Assembly: GCF_036057275.1 (NCBI RefSeq)
Contig: NZ_CP107945.1
Coordinates: 682,001 to 746,000 of the forward strand
Reading direction: 5' to 3'
Length of the DNA stretch: 64,000 nucleotides
Source of the DNA: Streptomyces sp. NBC_00390
GTDB lineage: Bacteria > Actinomycetota > Actinomycetes > Streptomycetales > Streptomycetaceae
The position numbers and the translations under genes were made by a program. Each line of letters begins with the position of its first letter. Positions within the stretch are counted from its first letter, which is position 1. Under the pieces are notes generated by a model. The model was not told where the DNA came from, searched no databases, and saw nothing but the letters and a program-made list of their open reading frames with translations. Positions 28,977 through 39,976 of this stretch are shown here, piece by piece.

Positions 28977-29976
28977 ATGACCGCCACCATGACACCCGGC
29001 CACCTGGACCGGGCGGGCACCGGCGGGAGCACGGGCAAGGGGGATGCGCGCCGCCGGGTACCGCGCATCCCCGACCGGATCCGCCGCGGCGGCCTGCCCT
29101 ACCTTCTGCTCCTGCCGGCCGTCGTGCTCGAACTGCTCGTCCATCTGATCCCGATGGCGATCGGGATCCTGATGAGCTTCCGCCGGTTGACCCAGTTCTA
29201 CATCCGCAACTGGAGTGCGGCGCCCTGGGCCGGGCCGGACAACTACAAGTTCGCCGTCGATGTCGACGCCCCGATCGGCCGGGCACTGCTCGACTCGTTC
29301 TTCGTCACCTGCGTCTTCACCGTCCTGGCCGTCGGTCTCTCCTGGCTGTTCGGCGTGAGCGCGGCGATCGTGATGCAGGAGAACTTCCGGGGACGAGGGT
29401 TTCTGCGGGCCGTGTTCCTCACCCCGTACGCCCTGCCTGTGTACGCGGCCGTCATCACCTGGGCCTTCATGTTCCAGCGCGACAACGGCCTGATCAACCA
29501 CGTGCTGCACGACCAGCTCGGGCTCACCGACGAGCCCTCTTTCTGGCTGATAGGCGACAACAGCTTCACCGCGCTGGTGGTCGTGGCGGTCTGGAAGTCC
29601 TGGCCGTTCGCGTTCCTCATCGTGATGGCCGGGCTGCAGAACATTCCGCGCGAGCTGTACGAGGCGGCGGCGATCGACGGGGCCGGGGTCTGGCAGCAGA
29701 TCCGCCGCATCACCCTGCCGTCCCTGCGCCCGGTCAACCAGGTGCTGGTGCTCGTGCTGTTCCTGTGGACCTTCAACGACTTCAACACCCCGTTCGTGCT
29801 GTTCGGCAGGTCCGCACCGGAGGCCGCCGACCTGATCTCGGTGCACATCTACCAGTCGTCGTTCGTCACCTGGAACTTCGGCAGCGGCTCGGCGATGTCC
29901 GTGCTGCTGCTGCTCTTCCTGCTGCTGGTGACGGCCGGGTACCTGCTGCTGACCTCGCGAGGAAGGAAGGCCGACG

Positions 29977-29984
<8 letters not shown>
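28977..29984 (+). CDS. Sugar ABC transporter permease (MalF-type)
   Basis: A 335-aa inner-membrane protein with six main hydrophobic helices after a 40-residue basic cytoplasmic tail. The EAA loop that contacts the ATPase is EAAAIDGAGVWQQIRRITLPSLRP near residue 225. It starts 9 bp after the binding-protein gene and overlaps the second permease by 8 bp. Confidence 0.93.
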
Positions 29985-32255
<2,271 letters not shown>

Positions 32256-32284
32256 GCGTGGTGGAGCGCCGTCCGCGCGAGCTG

Positions 32285-33160
32285 TCAGCCCGGTTGTTTG
32301 ATGCTCTCGATGATCCGGGCGAAGCCTTCCTCTCCATGGCCTGCATCAATCTGACGTTGGATCAGCCTCTGGACCATGGCGACCACCTCGGTGCTGATGC
32401 CCTGGTCGGAACTGGCGGCCAGGAGGTCACCGAGGTTGGAGAACTCGAGGCTCTGTTGCCCTTCGACGGTGTAGTCCCCGCCATCGATGACTGCGGCGAA
32501 CCCTTGGAAGGCGCCGGTCATGGCGGTCAGCCAAGGGGTTGCCATAGCGGCGAACTCGCCCGCCGTCACGCCGGCCGGCGCGACCATGGCGGCGCCGTGC
32601 AGGAATCCGGCGAACATGACGTACATACCCGCGAGCAGGGCGAGGTCGTACAGGGACGCCAGCCCAGCATCCTCACCGAAGTAGGTACTGGTTCCCCACA
32701 GGTCGAGCAGCGGCTTGTACTGATGGAAGACATCGGCCGATCCGCTGTAGAGGATCGATGACCCAGGCCGGCCGATCATGTGCGGTACGGCCATGATGCC
32801 GCCGTCCAGATACGCGACCCCGGCATGGGCGGCCCAGGCGGCCAGCTCCCGTGACTGAGCCGGTGACGTCGTGGTCACGTTGATCAAGGTTCGTCCCGCC
32901 AACTCATTGGAGAGCGGATCGAGCACCTCATGGACCGACGCGTGGTCCAGCAGGCATACGATCACCAACCCGCCGGCCCGGACCGCGTCGCCGGCCGTCG
33001 CAGCGGCCTCCGCGCCCTGCGCAACGAGGTCGTCCGCCTTCTCCGGTGAACGGTTCCAGACCGTTGTCGCGTATCCGGCCTTCACCAGGGCGCCCGCGAG
33101 AGCGCTCCCCATCGCCCCAAGCCCGAGAACACTCACCTGGACGCTGTTGTTGGTTGTCAT
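32285..33160 (-). CDS. Imine reductase-like NAD(P)-dependent oxidoreductase
   Basis: A 291-aa protein of the beta-hydroxyacid dehydrogenase superfamily. The cofactor site is VLGLGAMGSALAGALVKAGYATTVWNRSPEKADDL; Asn-Arg-Ser after the second strand suggests NADPH. The C-terminal helical domain has YDLALLAGMYVMFAGFLHGAAM and QRQIDAGHGEEGFARIIESIK, typical of streptomycete imine reductases. The natural substrate is unknown. A TGACCA/TGGTCA inverted repeat lies upstream, but no regulator gene is next to it. It converges on the GH1 gene. Confidence 0.85.
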   Translation of the reverse strand: MTTNNSVQVSVLGLGAMGSALAGALVKAGYATTVWNRSPEKADDLVAQGAEAAATAGDAVRAGGLVIVCLLDHASVHEVLDPLSNELAGRTLINVTTTSPAQSRELAAWAAHAGVAYLDGGIMAVPHMIGRPGSSILYSGSADVFHQYKPLLDLWGTSTYFGEDAGLASLYDLALLAGMYVMFAGFLHGAAMVAPAGVTAGEFAAMATPWLTAMTGAFQGFAAVIDGGDYTVEGQQSLEFSNLGDLLAASSDQGISTEVVAMVQRLIQRQIDAGHGEEGFARIIESIKQPG

Positions 33161-33219
33161 TCCTGGGACTCCTCCTCGTGTTCGTCCTTCGGCTGGATCC
33201 TCTCCGCTGCCAGTGGGGT

Positions 33220-33243
33220 TGACCAGTACGGACTAATTGGTCA
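33220..33243. promoter_or_regulatory. TetR/HxlR-like operator candidate
   Basis: TGACCA (33220-33225) and TGGTCA (33238-33243) form an inverted repeat with a 12-bp spacer, about 60 bp ahead of the imine-reductase start. The spacing suits a TetR-type dimer. No intact regulator gene remains on the other side. Confidence 0.4.
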
Positions 33244-33486
33244 GGTACTCACTCGCGGGTAAGTACGCCTTGGACGGAGCACGGCGTCTCGCTCAACGCA
33301 GCCCTGGCCTCATGGGGAAAACGGGGCACCGAACGCATGCGGCGGATCGGGGCCGGAAAGGTCTCCACCAACGTCGCCGGGACAGTTCCGCGACAGAAGC
33401 GGATGGGCCGGCCGGATCGTAGACCGGGGCTGTGGCAGCACGCCGCGAATCGGTCCCACAGGGGATCGGTCAGCCATACGGCAGTG

Positions 33487-33548
33487 CAGGCACAGAGCCT
33501 GGTGATCACAGATCATTGCAACTCCATGATCACCAGGCTCTGTGCCTG
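33487..33548. repeat. Long perfect inverted repeat (22-bp arms, 18-nt loop)
   Basis: Arms 33487-33508 and 33527-33548 are exactly complementary, beginning CAGGCACAGAGCC and ending GGCTCTGTGCCTG. The loop is AT-richer than the surroundings. It is too long for a typical streptomycete terminator and no gene ends beside it. It may be paired ends of an excised or miniature insertion element. Confidence 0.75.
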
Positions 33549-33653
33549 TGCCGCCCCGGGCGCTCCATGATGCCTGTCCGCGGGCGTGACCAAGGTTCAC
33601 ACCTCGACAACCTCGTGGTCCACCGGCACGTCACCGCCTGCGTGAAGACGCGG

Positions 33654-34006
33654 TCAGGCGGGCTGCCACAGCTCGACCCGATTGCCCTCAGGATCGGTGA
33701 CCCAGCCGAATCGACCGACACCCTCCATGTCCTGCGTTTCTTCGGCCACGTCCGCTCCCTTGGCACGCAACTGCGCGAGCATCGCATCCAGGTCACGGAC
33801 CCGGAAGTTGAGCATGGTCTGCTGGGCGCGGGACCCGAATAGTCGGTCCCGGACTCGAACGTCGCAAACACCGTCAGCCCGGCTCCCTGACGCCACAGGC
33901 CGTGCTCATCGGCGTCCAGGCCCAGGCAATCGCGATACCACGCGCTCAGGGCCGCCGGGTCGGCGGCGCGCATGAAGTATCCGCCGATTCCAAGCACACG
34001 TTCCAT
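33654..34006 (-). pseudogene. VOC/glyoxalase-family protein, frameshifted
   Basis: An ATG at 34006 opens MERVLGIGGYFMRAADPAALSAWYRDCLGL, the normal start of a vicinal-oxygen-chelate domain. The frame stays homologous to about FATFESGTDY (near 33840). Homology then moves to another frame (FGSRAQQTMLNFRVRDLDAML) and runs to WVTDPEGNRVELWQPA, the expected C-terminus, at 33654. A one-base change near 33838-33845 would restore a protein of about 117 aa. Either the gene is dead or the base call is wrong. Confidence 0.75.
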
Positions 34007-34195
34007 GCCGCCATCTTGCCAGGACGGCGATCGGGCGGGCCGGCACCACACCATCGCCCGCTCCACCGCCGTCTCAACCGCGGGGGAACTCGTTACGTCC
34101 CGGGTTCGAACCCCGTCGGCGGTGACGTGAAGGCGCAGGTCACTCGACCGCTGCCTGAGCCCTTGTCCCATGGTTCGCCCGTCGCTCCGGTGTGT

Positions 34196-34315
34196 GTAGT
34201 CCGACGGCAGCGAGACCCCGAGGTGCCGTTCCGACGCTGACCACAACTCGGGCCGCGCCCAGCCCCATACCTTCGGCTCACCGAGGAGCGATCTCAGTTG
34301 TTCCAATGACGACAT
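34196..34315 (-). pseudogene. SMI1/KNR4-family gene, N-terminal fragment
   Basis: About 40 codons from ATG 34315 read MSSLEQLRSLLGEPKVWGW and end HLGVSLPSDY, the opening of SMI1/KNR4 (immunity-type) proteins. After Tyr the similarity stops and unrelated sequence follows, so the remaining two thirds of the gene are missing. It lies at the right edge of the scarred segment that also holds the hairpin and broken VOC gene. Confidence 0.6.
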
Positions 34316-34450
34316 GGCTCCCCGATCGGCCCGGTTCACATCCCAACGGCATCATCCACTGTCCCAACAGCGCTGCGAGGGTCGACCGGGGACGGCGGCA
34401 GCAGCATCCCCGCCGGACCGGAGCACGGGAGCAACCGGCGTGGCGAGCCG

Positions 34451-35467
34451 TCAGGCATCGGGCGGGCGCCGTGGGTTCAGTGCCGGGCTGTGCCGCGCAT
34501 GGGCGGCGAAGGAGGCGCGGTAGGCGCGTGGGCTGGTGGCGAGGCGCGAGGCGAAGTGCTGGCGCATCGTGATCTCGCTGCCGAAGCCCGTACGGCGGGC
34601 GACCTCGGGCATCGGCAGGTCGGTGTGTTCGAGGAGCTTCTGCGCGGCGGCGATGCGCTGATCCAGGAGCCAGCGCAGTGGCGTTGTGCCGGTGGCCGCG
34701 GCGAAGTGGCGGGCGAAAGAGCGTGCCGACATGCCCGCGTGGGCGGCGAGGTCGGCGACGGCGAGCGGTTCGTGCAGGTGATGGACGGCGTATGCGCGTA
34801 CGGATGCGAGTGCGTCGGCGTCGCGGTCGGTGCGCGGGATGGGGTGCTCGATGAACTGGGCCTGGGTTCCGGTGCGGAAGGGTGCCGTGACCATGGAACG
34901 GGCGATCGCCGCGGCAGCCTCGGCGCCATGGGCCGTGCGGACCAGGTGAAGGCACAGGTCGATGCCGGCGGCCGTACCGGCGGCGGTCCAGATGTTGCCG
35001 TCCTCGATGAAGAGGGCGTCGGGTACGACGGTGACGCGGGGGTGCTCGGCCCTGAGCAGATCGACGAGGTTCCAGTGGGTGATGACGCAGCGGCCGTCGA
35101 GGAGACCGGCCTGGGCGAGTGTGAAGGCGCCGCCGCACAGGGCCGCGATGGTGGTGCCGCGTGCGTGCGCCCGGCGCAGGGCGTCGAGTACGGGTTCCGG
35201 TGCGGGGGTGAGATGGTCGTCCAGGCCGGGGACCAGGATCAGGTCGGCACGGGGCAGCCAGGCGAGGGTGCGGTCGGGGGTGAGGCTCAGCCCCCCGCGC
35301 ATGGGGACGGGCGCCGCGACGGTGGCGACGCGGCGCAGGTCGAATGCGGGGACGCCGCGGTCGGTGCGATCCGTGCCCCAGACCTCGGTGATGACGGAGA
35401 CGTCGAAGGCCCGGATGCCCGGGAAGCTCACCAGGGCGACACGGTACGGCGCGGGGTCGGTGGCCAC
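34451..35467 (-). CDS. GlxA-family transcriptional regulator (DJ-1/PfpI + AraC)
   Basis: A 338-aa regulator. The N-terminal DJ-1/PfpI-like domain (about 5-180) has VALVSFPGIRAFDVSVITEVWG and AALCGGAFTLAQAGLLDG, where the nucleophile-elbow Cys is kept. The C-terminal AraC-type DNA-binding domain (about 225-325) has two helix-turn-helices: AVADLAAHAGMSARSFARHF and MPEVARRTGFGSEITMRQHF. GTG 35467 precedes the conserved start. It is divergent, by 65 bp, from an isochorismatase-family hydrolase that is its probable target. Confidence 0.9.
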   Translation of the reverse strand: MATDPAPYRVALVSFPGIRAFDVSVITEVWGTDRTDRGVPAFDLRRVATVAAPVPMRGGLSLTPDRTLAWLPRADLILVPGLDDHLTPAPEPVLDALRRAHARGTTIAALCGGAFTLAQAGLLDGRCVITHWNLVDLLRAEHPRVTVVPDALFIEDGNIWTAAGTAAGIDLCLHLVRTAHGAEAAAAIARSMVTAPFRTGTQAQFIEHPIPRTDRDADALASVRAYAVHHLHEPLAVADLAAHAGMSARSFARHFAAATGTTPLRWLLDQRIAAAQKLLEHTDLPMPEVARRTGFGSEITMRQHFASRLATSPRAYRASFAAHARHSPALNPRRPPDA

Positions 35468-35532
35468 TATGGCAGTAAACCATCGATCGCTGACTTTCCC
35501 CCGTCTGGGGCCGGGTCGGCCGGGGCGGCAGC

Positions 35533-36126
35533 ATGGTCGGCATGGAGATCGCACTGAACGCAGCACTGGTCGTGGTGGACGTACAGAAGGGCTTCGACGA
35601 GCCGGCCTTCTGGGGTCCGCGGAACAATCCGGAGGCCGACGAGAACATCGCCTCGCTCATCGACGCATGGCAGGCCACAGGGCGGCCGGTGGTCTTCGTC
35701 CGCCACGACTCGTCGAAGCCGGACTCGCCGCTGCGGCCGGGGCACGAGGGGAACGGCCTCAAGGAGTACGTCGAGCAGCGGCGAGGAAAGGGCGCAGCAG
35801 CGGAGCTTTTCGTGACCAAGACGGTGAATTCGGCCTTCTACGGGACGCCGGACCTGGACGCGTGGTTCAGGGCCGAGGGCATCTCGCAGTTCGTGGTGGC
35901 CGGGATCCAGACCAACATGTGCGCGGAGACCACCGCACGGATGGGTGGAAACCTCGGGTACGAGGTGCTCTTCACTCTGGACGCGACGTACACCTTCGAC
36001 CTCGAGGGGCCGTTCGGCTGGCGGCGGTCCGCGGACGAACTGGCGCAGGCGTCGGCCGTGTCACTGCACGGCGGAGGCTTCGCGACGGTGGTCACGACGA
36101 AGGATGTCGTGGCCGCGGCGGCCTGA
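35533..36126 (+). CDS. Isochorismatase-family cysteine hydrolase
   Basis: A 197-aa enzyme with the Asp-Lys-Cys triad of the family: VVVDVQKGFDEP (Asp near residue 16), VTKTVNSAFYG (Lys) and GIQTNMCAETTARMG (Cys). Members hydrolyse isochorismate, nicotinamide or other amides; the substrate here is not evident. ATG 35533 and 35542 are both possible. The GlxA-type regulator is divergently transcribed from the same short intergenic region, so the hydrolase is probably its target. Confidence 0.88.
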   Translation: MVGMEIALNAALVVVDVQKGFDEPAFWGPRNNPEADENIASLIDAWQATGRPVVFVRHDSSKPDSPLRPGHEGNGLKEYVEQRRGKGAAAELFVTKTVNSAFYGTPDLDAWFRAEGISQFVVAGIQTNMCAETTARMGGNLGYEVLFTLDATYTFDLEGPFGWRRSADELAQASAVSLHGGGFATVVTTKDVVAAAA

Positions 36127-36390
36127 CCGCGGCCGGCCGCGCACACTCACTCGCCGCCGGGACCGCATCCGCCCCGCCCCGCCCGACCGAGTCCGATCCG
36201 TGAGAAGGAAGGGGCCCGCCTCGCGCCCGGGCCGCGCCACCGGGCACGATGCCCAGGTCACCAGGGAATGCGGACACCTCCGCGAGACTTGGTGATCGAT
36301 GAATGGCCGGCCGCGCCCGTACGTATGCGTGGGGGCGGGACCCGGATTTGCGGGACACGGATTTTTCGACGGACTTCCAGGAGCGTAGGC

Positions 36391-37830
36391 ATGAGTGGAA
36401 CTGCCCAGATCGGCGTCACCGGGCTCGCGGTGATGGGCCGCAATCTCGCACGTAACTTCGCCCGCAACGGCCTCACGGTCGCCGTGCACAACCGCACGCC
36501 GGCCAAGACGCGCACGCTGGTCCAGGAGTTCGGCGACGAGGGCACGTTCGTGGCGGCGGAGTCGCCCGAGGAGTTCGTGGCGGCGCTGGAGCGGCCGCGG
36601 CGACTGATGATCATGGTCAAAGCGGGCGAGGCCACGGACGCGGTGATCGAGGAGTTCGCGCCGCTGCTGGAAGAGGGCGATGTCATCATCGACGGCGGCA
36701 ACGCCCACTTCGCCGACACCCGGCGCCGTGAGAAGCAGCTGCGCGAGCGCGGCATCCACTTCGTCGGGGTCGGCGTCTCCGGCGGCGAGGAAGGTGCGCT
36801 CCACGGCCCGAGCATCATGCCGGGCGGCTCGGCCGAGTCGTACGCCTCGCTCGGCCCGCTGCTGGAGAAGATCGCGGCCGAGGCGCCCGACGGCACGCCG
36901 TGCGTCTCCCATGTCGGCCCCGACGGCGCCGGCCACTTCGTGAAGATGGTGCACAACGGCATCGAGTACGCCGACATGCAGCTGATCGCCGAGGCGTACC
37001 ACCTGCTGCGCGACGTCGCGGGCTACTCCCCCGCGCAGATCGCCGAGACCTTCCGCGCCTGGAACACCGGCCGGCTCGACTCGTACCTGATCGAGATCAC
37101 CGCCGAGGTGCTCGCGCACACGGACGCGGCGACCGGGAAGCCGTTCGTCGACATCGTCACCGACCAGGCGGAGCAGAAGGGCACGGGCCGCTGGACCGTG
37201 CAGATCGCGCTCGACCTGGGGGTGCCGGTCTCGGGCATCGCCGAGGCGGTGTTCGCCCGTTCACTCTCGGGCCACGCGGAACTGCGCGAGGCCTCGCGCA
37301 ACCTGCCCGGTCCGACGGCGCAGCCGCTCGCGGCCGAGGAGGCGGCGCGCTTCGCCGAGCGGGTGGAGCAGGCGCTGTACGCGTCCAAGATCGTGTCGTA
37401 CACGCAGGGCTTCCACCAGATTCAGGCGGGCAGCGAAGCCTACGACTGGGGTGTCGACGCGGGGGCCGTGGCGGCACTGTGGCGGGCCGGGTGCATCATC
37501 AGGGCGGCGTTCCTGGACCGGATCCGCGCCGCGTACGACGCACAGCCGGAGCTGCCGAGCCTGCTGTCCGACAAGCAGTTCGCCGAGGAGATCGGCGCGG
37601 CACAGGACGACTGGCGCGAAGTCGTCGCGACGGCCGCCCGGCAGGGCGTCCCGACACCGGGCTTCGCGGCGGCGCTCGCGTACTACGACGCCCTGCGCGC
37701 CGAGCGTCTGCCGGCGGCGCTCACGCAGGGACAGCGTGACTTCTTCGGCGCGCACACCTATCGGCGCACCGACCGGGAGGGATCGTTCCACACCCTCTGG
37801 GGTGGTGACCGCTCGGAGGTCACGGGCTGA
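36391..37830 (+). CDS. gnd: 6-phosphogluconate dehydrogenase (decarboxylating)
   Basis: A 479-aa enzyme that makes ribulose-5-phosphate, CO2 and NADPH in the oxidative pentose-phosphate pathway. GLAVMGRNLARNFARNG and VAVHNRT form the NADP site. VGVGVSGGEEGALHGPSIMPGG and GAGHFVKMVHNGIEYADMQLIAEAY hold the catalytic Lys and substrate ligands. The C-terminal YRRTDREGSFHTLW is the conserved tail. Length matches the long, dimeric type. AGGAGCGTAGGC precedes ATG 36391. Its last 70 bp overlap a doubtful leftward Pro-rich frame. Confidence 0.95.
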   Translation: MSGTAQIGVTGLAVMGRNLARNFARNGLTVAVHNRTPAKTRTLVQEFGDEGTFVAAESPEEFVAALERPRRLMIMVKAGEATDAVIEEFAPLLEEGDVIIDGGNAHFADTRRREKQLRERGIHFVGVGVSGGEEGALHGPSIMPGGSAESYASLGPLLEKIAAEAPDGTPCVSHVGPDGAGHFVKMVHNGIEYADMQLIAEAYHLLRDVAGYSPAQIAETFRAWNTGRLDSYLIEITAEVLAHTDAATGKPFVDIVTDQAEQKGTGRWTVQIALDLGVPVSGIAEAVFARSLSGHAELREASRNLPGPTAQPLAAEEAARFAERVEQALYASKIVSYTQGFHQIQAGSEAYDWGVDAGAVAALWRAGCIIRAAFLDRIRAAYDAQPELPSLLSDKQFAEEIGAAQDDWREVVATAARQGVPTPGFAAALAYYDALRAERLPAALTQGQRDFFGAHTYRRTDREGSFHTLWGGDRSEVTG

Positions 37831-38219
37831 TCGACGCGGGCGGCGGACCGGGGCGCACGCGCCGAGCGGCGGGCCGATCGGCCTCTTGGATCGGCCCGCC
37901 GGGCGATTCGCCGGACCGGACAACTCGCCGGACGGTTCGCCGGACCGGACAACTCGCCGGACGGTTCGCCGGACCGGACAACTCGCCGGACGGTTCGCCG
38001 GACCGGACAACTCGCCGGTCCGGGCTGGGGTTCGGGGCCGGGCTGCGGTTCCGGCTCGGGGCGGTCGGGGCCCGGCGGGTTCGGGATCGGATCCGGCGCG
38101 GGTCCCGGTGGGGGTGGGCCGGGCGGCACCGGGCCGGGCAGCGGTCCCGGGCCGGGTCCCGGCGGCCCCGGCATGGGGCCGGGGGTAGGCGGTACGGGGT
38201 CTGGGAACGGATGGGTCAT
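37758..38219 (-). CDS. Proline/glycine-rich small protein, possibly extended by tandem repeats
   Basis: ATG 38219 is preceded by GGAGGT at good spacing. The first 70 residues are built from PGP, PGPGP and PEPQP motifs after MTHPFPDPVPPTPG. From residue about 67 the frame enters the 29-bp tandem repeat and becomes an Arg/Ser-rich tail that runs 73 bp into the gnd 3' end. The Pro-rich part looks genuine, while the tail is probably a product of repeat growth shifting the original stop. No function is known. Confidence 0.4.
   Translation of the reverse strand: MTHPFPDPVPPTPGPMPGPPGPGPGPLPGPVPPGPPPPGPAPDPIPNPPGPDRPEPEPQPGPEPQPGPASCPVRRTVRRVVRSGEPSGELSGPANRPASCPVRRIARRADPRGRSARRSARAPRSAARVDQPVTSERSPPQRVWNDPSRSVRR
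37907..38022. repeat. 29-bp tandem repeat, four copies
   Basis: Units begin at 37907, 37936, 37965 and 37994 and share TTCGCCGGACCGGACAACTC; only the end of the last one differs. The period is not a multiple of three. The array starts 77 bp after the gnd stop codon. Confidence 0.95.
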
Positions 38220-38289
38220 GCCGGACCTCCAGGGTTCGAAGCCGTGCGATCCCACTGTCGCCCCCTCCGGGTGCCCACGCCTGCCGGAT

Positions 38290-38940
38290 TCACGCGTCAC
38301 CGGCGCCGCGGGGCGGTGCCGAAACGGCGTCGGCGGCTGCCCGCAGCCCTGGTCCGGGGCTGGAGAGCACGGGCACGGCCGTGCTCGTGCGCTCCGCCGC
38401 GTCCGCCATGGACGCCTGGGCCAGAACGATGACATCCGCCTCACGCACCGCGTCGACGGCGGCCGCGACCGTATCCAGATACCCCTCCCGGTCACCGGCC
38501 TCGAAGCGCTCCCAGGCGCCTTCGACGAGAAGCGTCCTCAGCTCGATGTCACGCCCCGCGGCCTCCTGCCTGATCAGGTCTGCCGTCGGCCCGAGGGTGC
38601 CGGCCAGCGCCGCGGCCACCACGATCCGCCGGTGCCCGGCGGCTGCCGCCGCCATGGGCCGGTCGACCCGAAGGACCGGTACGCCGAGCCCGGGCGCGCA
38701 TGCCTCGGCGACCGCGCCGATCGTGGAACAGGTGCACAGGACGGCGTCCGCCCCCTCGGCAACGGCTCCGGCGAGCACGTCCGCGACGGCAGGCGCGACC
38801 GCCTGCGGCCCGTCGGTCCTGGCACGGACGAGCAGATCCTCATGGACGAGGTGCAGCATCTCGAGCGAGGGACGGTGCCTGTCGCGCAGGGCGTCGAAGA
38901 CGGGGACATGCACCGGGGAGGTGTGGAGCAGCGCCAGCAT
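38290..38940 (-). CDS. Aspartate/glutamate/hydantoin racemase-family protein
   Basis: A 216-aa protein of the two-domain racemase fold. The first active-site Cys region is VLCTCSTIGAVAEA (near residue 70). The second catalytic position, usually Cys, is in DVIVLAQASMADAAE, where the motif reads LAQASM without a cysteine, so classical two-Cys racemisation is doubtful. The start LALLHTSPVHVPVFDAL is typical of the family. Substrate is unknown; it stands alone. Confidence 0.8.
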   Translation of the reverse strand: MLALLHTSPVHVPVFDALRDRHRPSLEMLHLVHEDLLVRARTDGPQAVAPAVADVLAGAVAEGADAVLCTCSTIGAVAEACAPGLGVPVLRVDRPMAAAAAGHRRIVVAAALAGTLGPTADLIRQEAAGRDIELRTLLVEGAWERFEAGDREGYLDTVAAAVDAVREADVIVLAQASMADAAERTSTAVPVLSSPGPGLRAAADAVSAPPRGAGDA

Positions 38941-39293
38941 GGTCGCGATGTTAGTGCCGTGACCGGCAATGGCTCCCCGTCAAGGAGGCCGTCCGGTGCG
39001 TGCCGTCTCAAGGCGGCTGGAAGCCGGCGCAGGCGGCGCCTCCGGTGCCCGAGGGGCTACGGCGAGAGGGTGCGTGCAAGGCGGCGCGACAGGGCGTAGC
39101 TTGCCGGGCGGAGCACCAGGGCCTCACGGACCGCCGCCATCCGGCTCGAACCCGGCCAGGTATCTGCTGGAGCACCGCCGGCGCCGGAGGAGAGGCACAC
39201 CCCGCGGCGGGCGCACACCGTCGGGGTTCTCTTGCTCCGCCCGCGCCGGCCGGGCCGCCTGTGCGGCACGGCCGGCGGGCGGTCGCCCGGTGG
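38941..39293. other. Intergenic stretch with no recognised gene
   Basis: About 350 bp between the racemase start and the panD stop. Open frames exist on both strands but are low-complexity Arg/Pro/Gly sequence without ribosome binding sites. Nothing is supported. Confidence 0.4.
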
Positions 39294-39710
39294 TCAGACG
39301 ACGGCGTGCGGACTGCGTGCCGTGTCGGTGCCCGGCACCGGCGCGGACGCGTCCGATCCGAGCTCCACGATCCGGTTGTCCGCGTCCACGTGGACCACGC
39401 TCGGCACCAGCGCACGGGCCTCGGCGTCGTCGACCTGGGCGTAACTGATGAGAATCACGAGGTCACCCGGGTGCACGAGATGGGCGGCCGCACCATTGAT
39501 GCCGATGACGCCGGAGCCGCGCTCGCCCTCGATGACGTAGGTCTCCAGGCGGGCGCCGTTGGTGATGTCCACGATGTGCACCAGCTCGCCGGGCAGCAGA
39601 TCCGCGGCGTCCATGAGATCGCGGTCGACAGTGACGGAGCCGACGTAGTGCAGATCTGCCTGCGTCACGGTGGCCCGGTGAATCTTGGACTTGAACATTG
39701 TCCGAAACAT
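39294..39710 (-). CDS. panD: Aspartate 1-decarboxylase proenzyme
   Basis: A 138-aa pyruvoyl enzyme that makes beta-alanine for pantothenate and CoA. The start [28 protein letters not shown] is diagnostic. Self-cleavage occurs at Gly24-Ser25, turning Ser25 into the pyruvoyl group. [31 protein letters not shown] is the conserved core. The C-terminus extends about 20 residues beyond the usual end. ATG 39710 has GGAGC at 8-9 nt. It is not grouped with other pan genes here. Confidence 0.95.
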   Translation of the reverse strand: MFRTMFKSKIHRATVTQADLHYVGSVTVDRDLMDAADLLPGELVHIVDITNGARLETYVIEGERGSGVIGINGAAAHLVHPGDLVILISYAQVDDAEARALVPSVVHVDADNRIVELGSDASAPVPGTDTARSPHAVV

Positions 39711-39912
39711 GAAGAAGCTCCCGAAATCTCTGCTCCCTGCCTGCTTCACGCAGGTCAAGGGCGGTCTCGGCACCCTACAACGATTCGCATGTTCGGTCAG
39801 CTGTCCCCGGGCCTTTCAGGACTTGCGCTGACCCGTTGCTGAAAATGAGGGGCTGCCCGGACCCCGTCACCCGATGGCCTGTTCAGGGCCGGACAGTCCA
39901 GCCATGGCTGTG

Positions 39913-39958
39913 CCCGCCCACCCGCCCCCGAACGGAGACGGGGGCGGATGGGCGGGCG
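39913..39958 (-). terminator. Hairpin terminator of the trypsin-like gene
   Basis: A 19-bp stem with one mismatch (39913-39931 with 39940-39958) around an 8-nt loop, ending 19 bp beyond the leftward gene's stop codon. Confidence 0.7.
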
Positions 39959-39976
39959 CGAAGAGCCGACTCGGTA

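Noticed and set aside
34085..34125. tRNA-like T-arm sequence (GGGTTCGAACCCC) suggesting a tRNA gene
   Set aside because: No matching acceptor stem, D-arm or anticodon arm exists within 90 bases on either strand. It is at best a relic, and is mentioned only as part of the scarred segment.
37907..38022. CRISPR array
   Set aside because: The 29-bp units are directly adjacent with no spacers, and no cas gene is present.
38225..38260. Second TTCGAA-containing stretch resembling a tRNA T-loop
   Set aside because: No cloverleaf can be built, and it lies in the leader of the Pro-rich frame.
38941..39293. Small frames on both strands between racemase and panD
   Set aside because: Low-complexity Arg/Pro/Gly translations without start signals.
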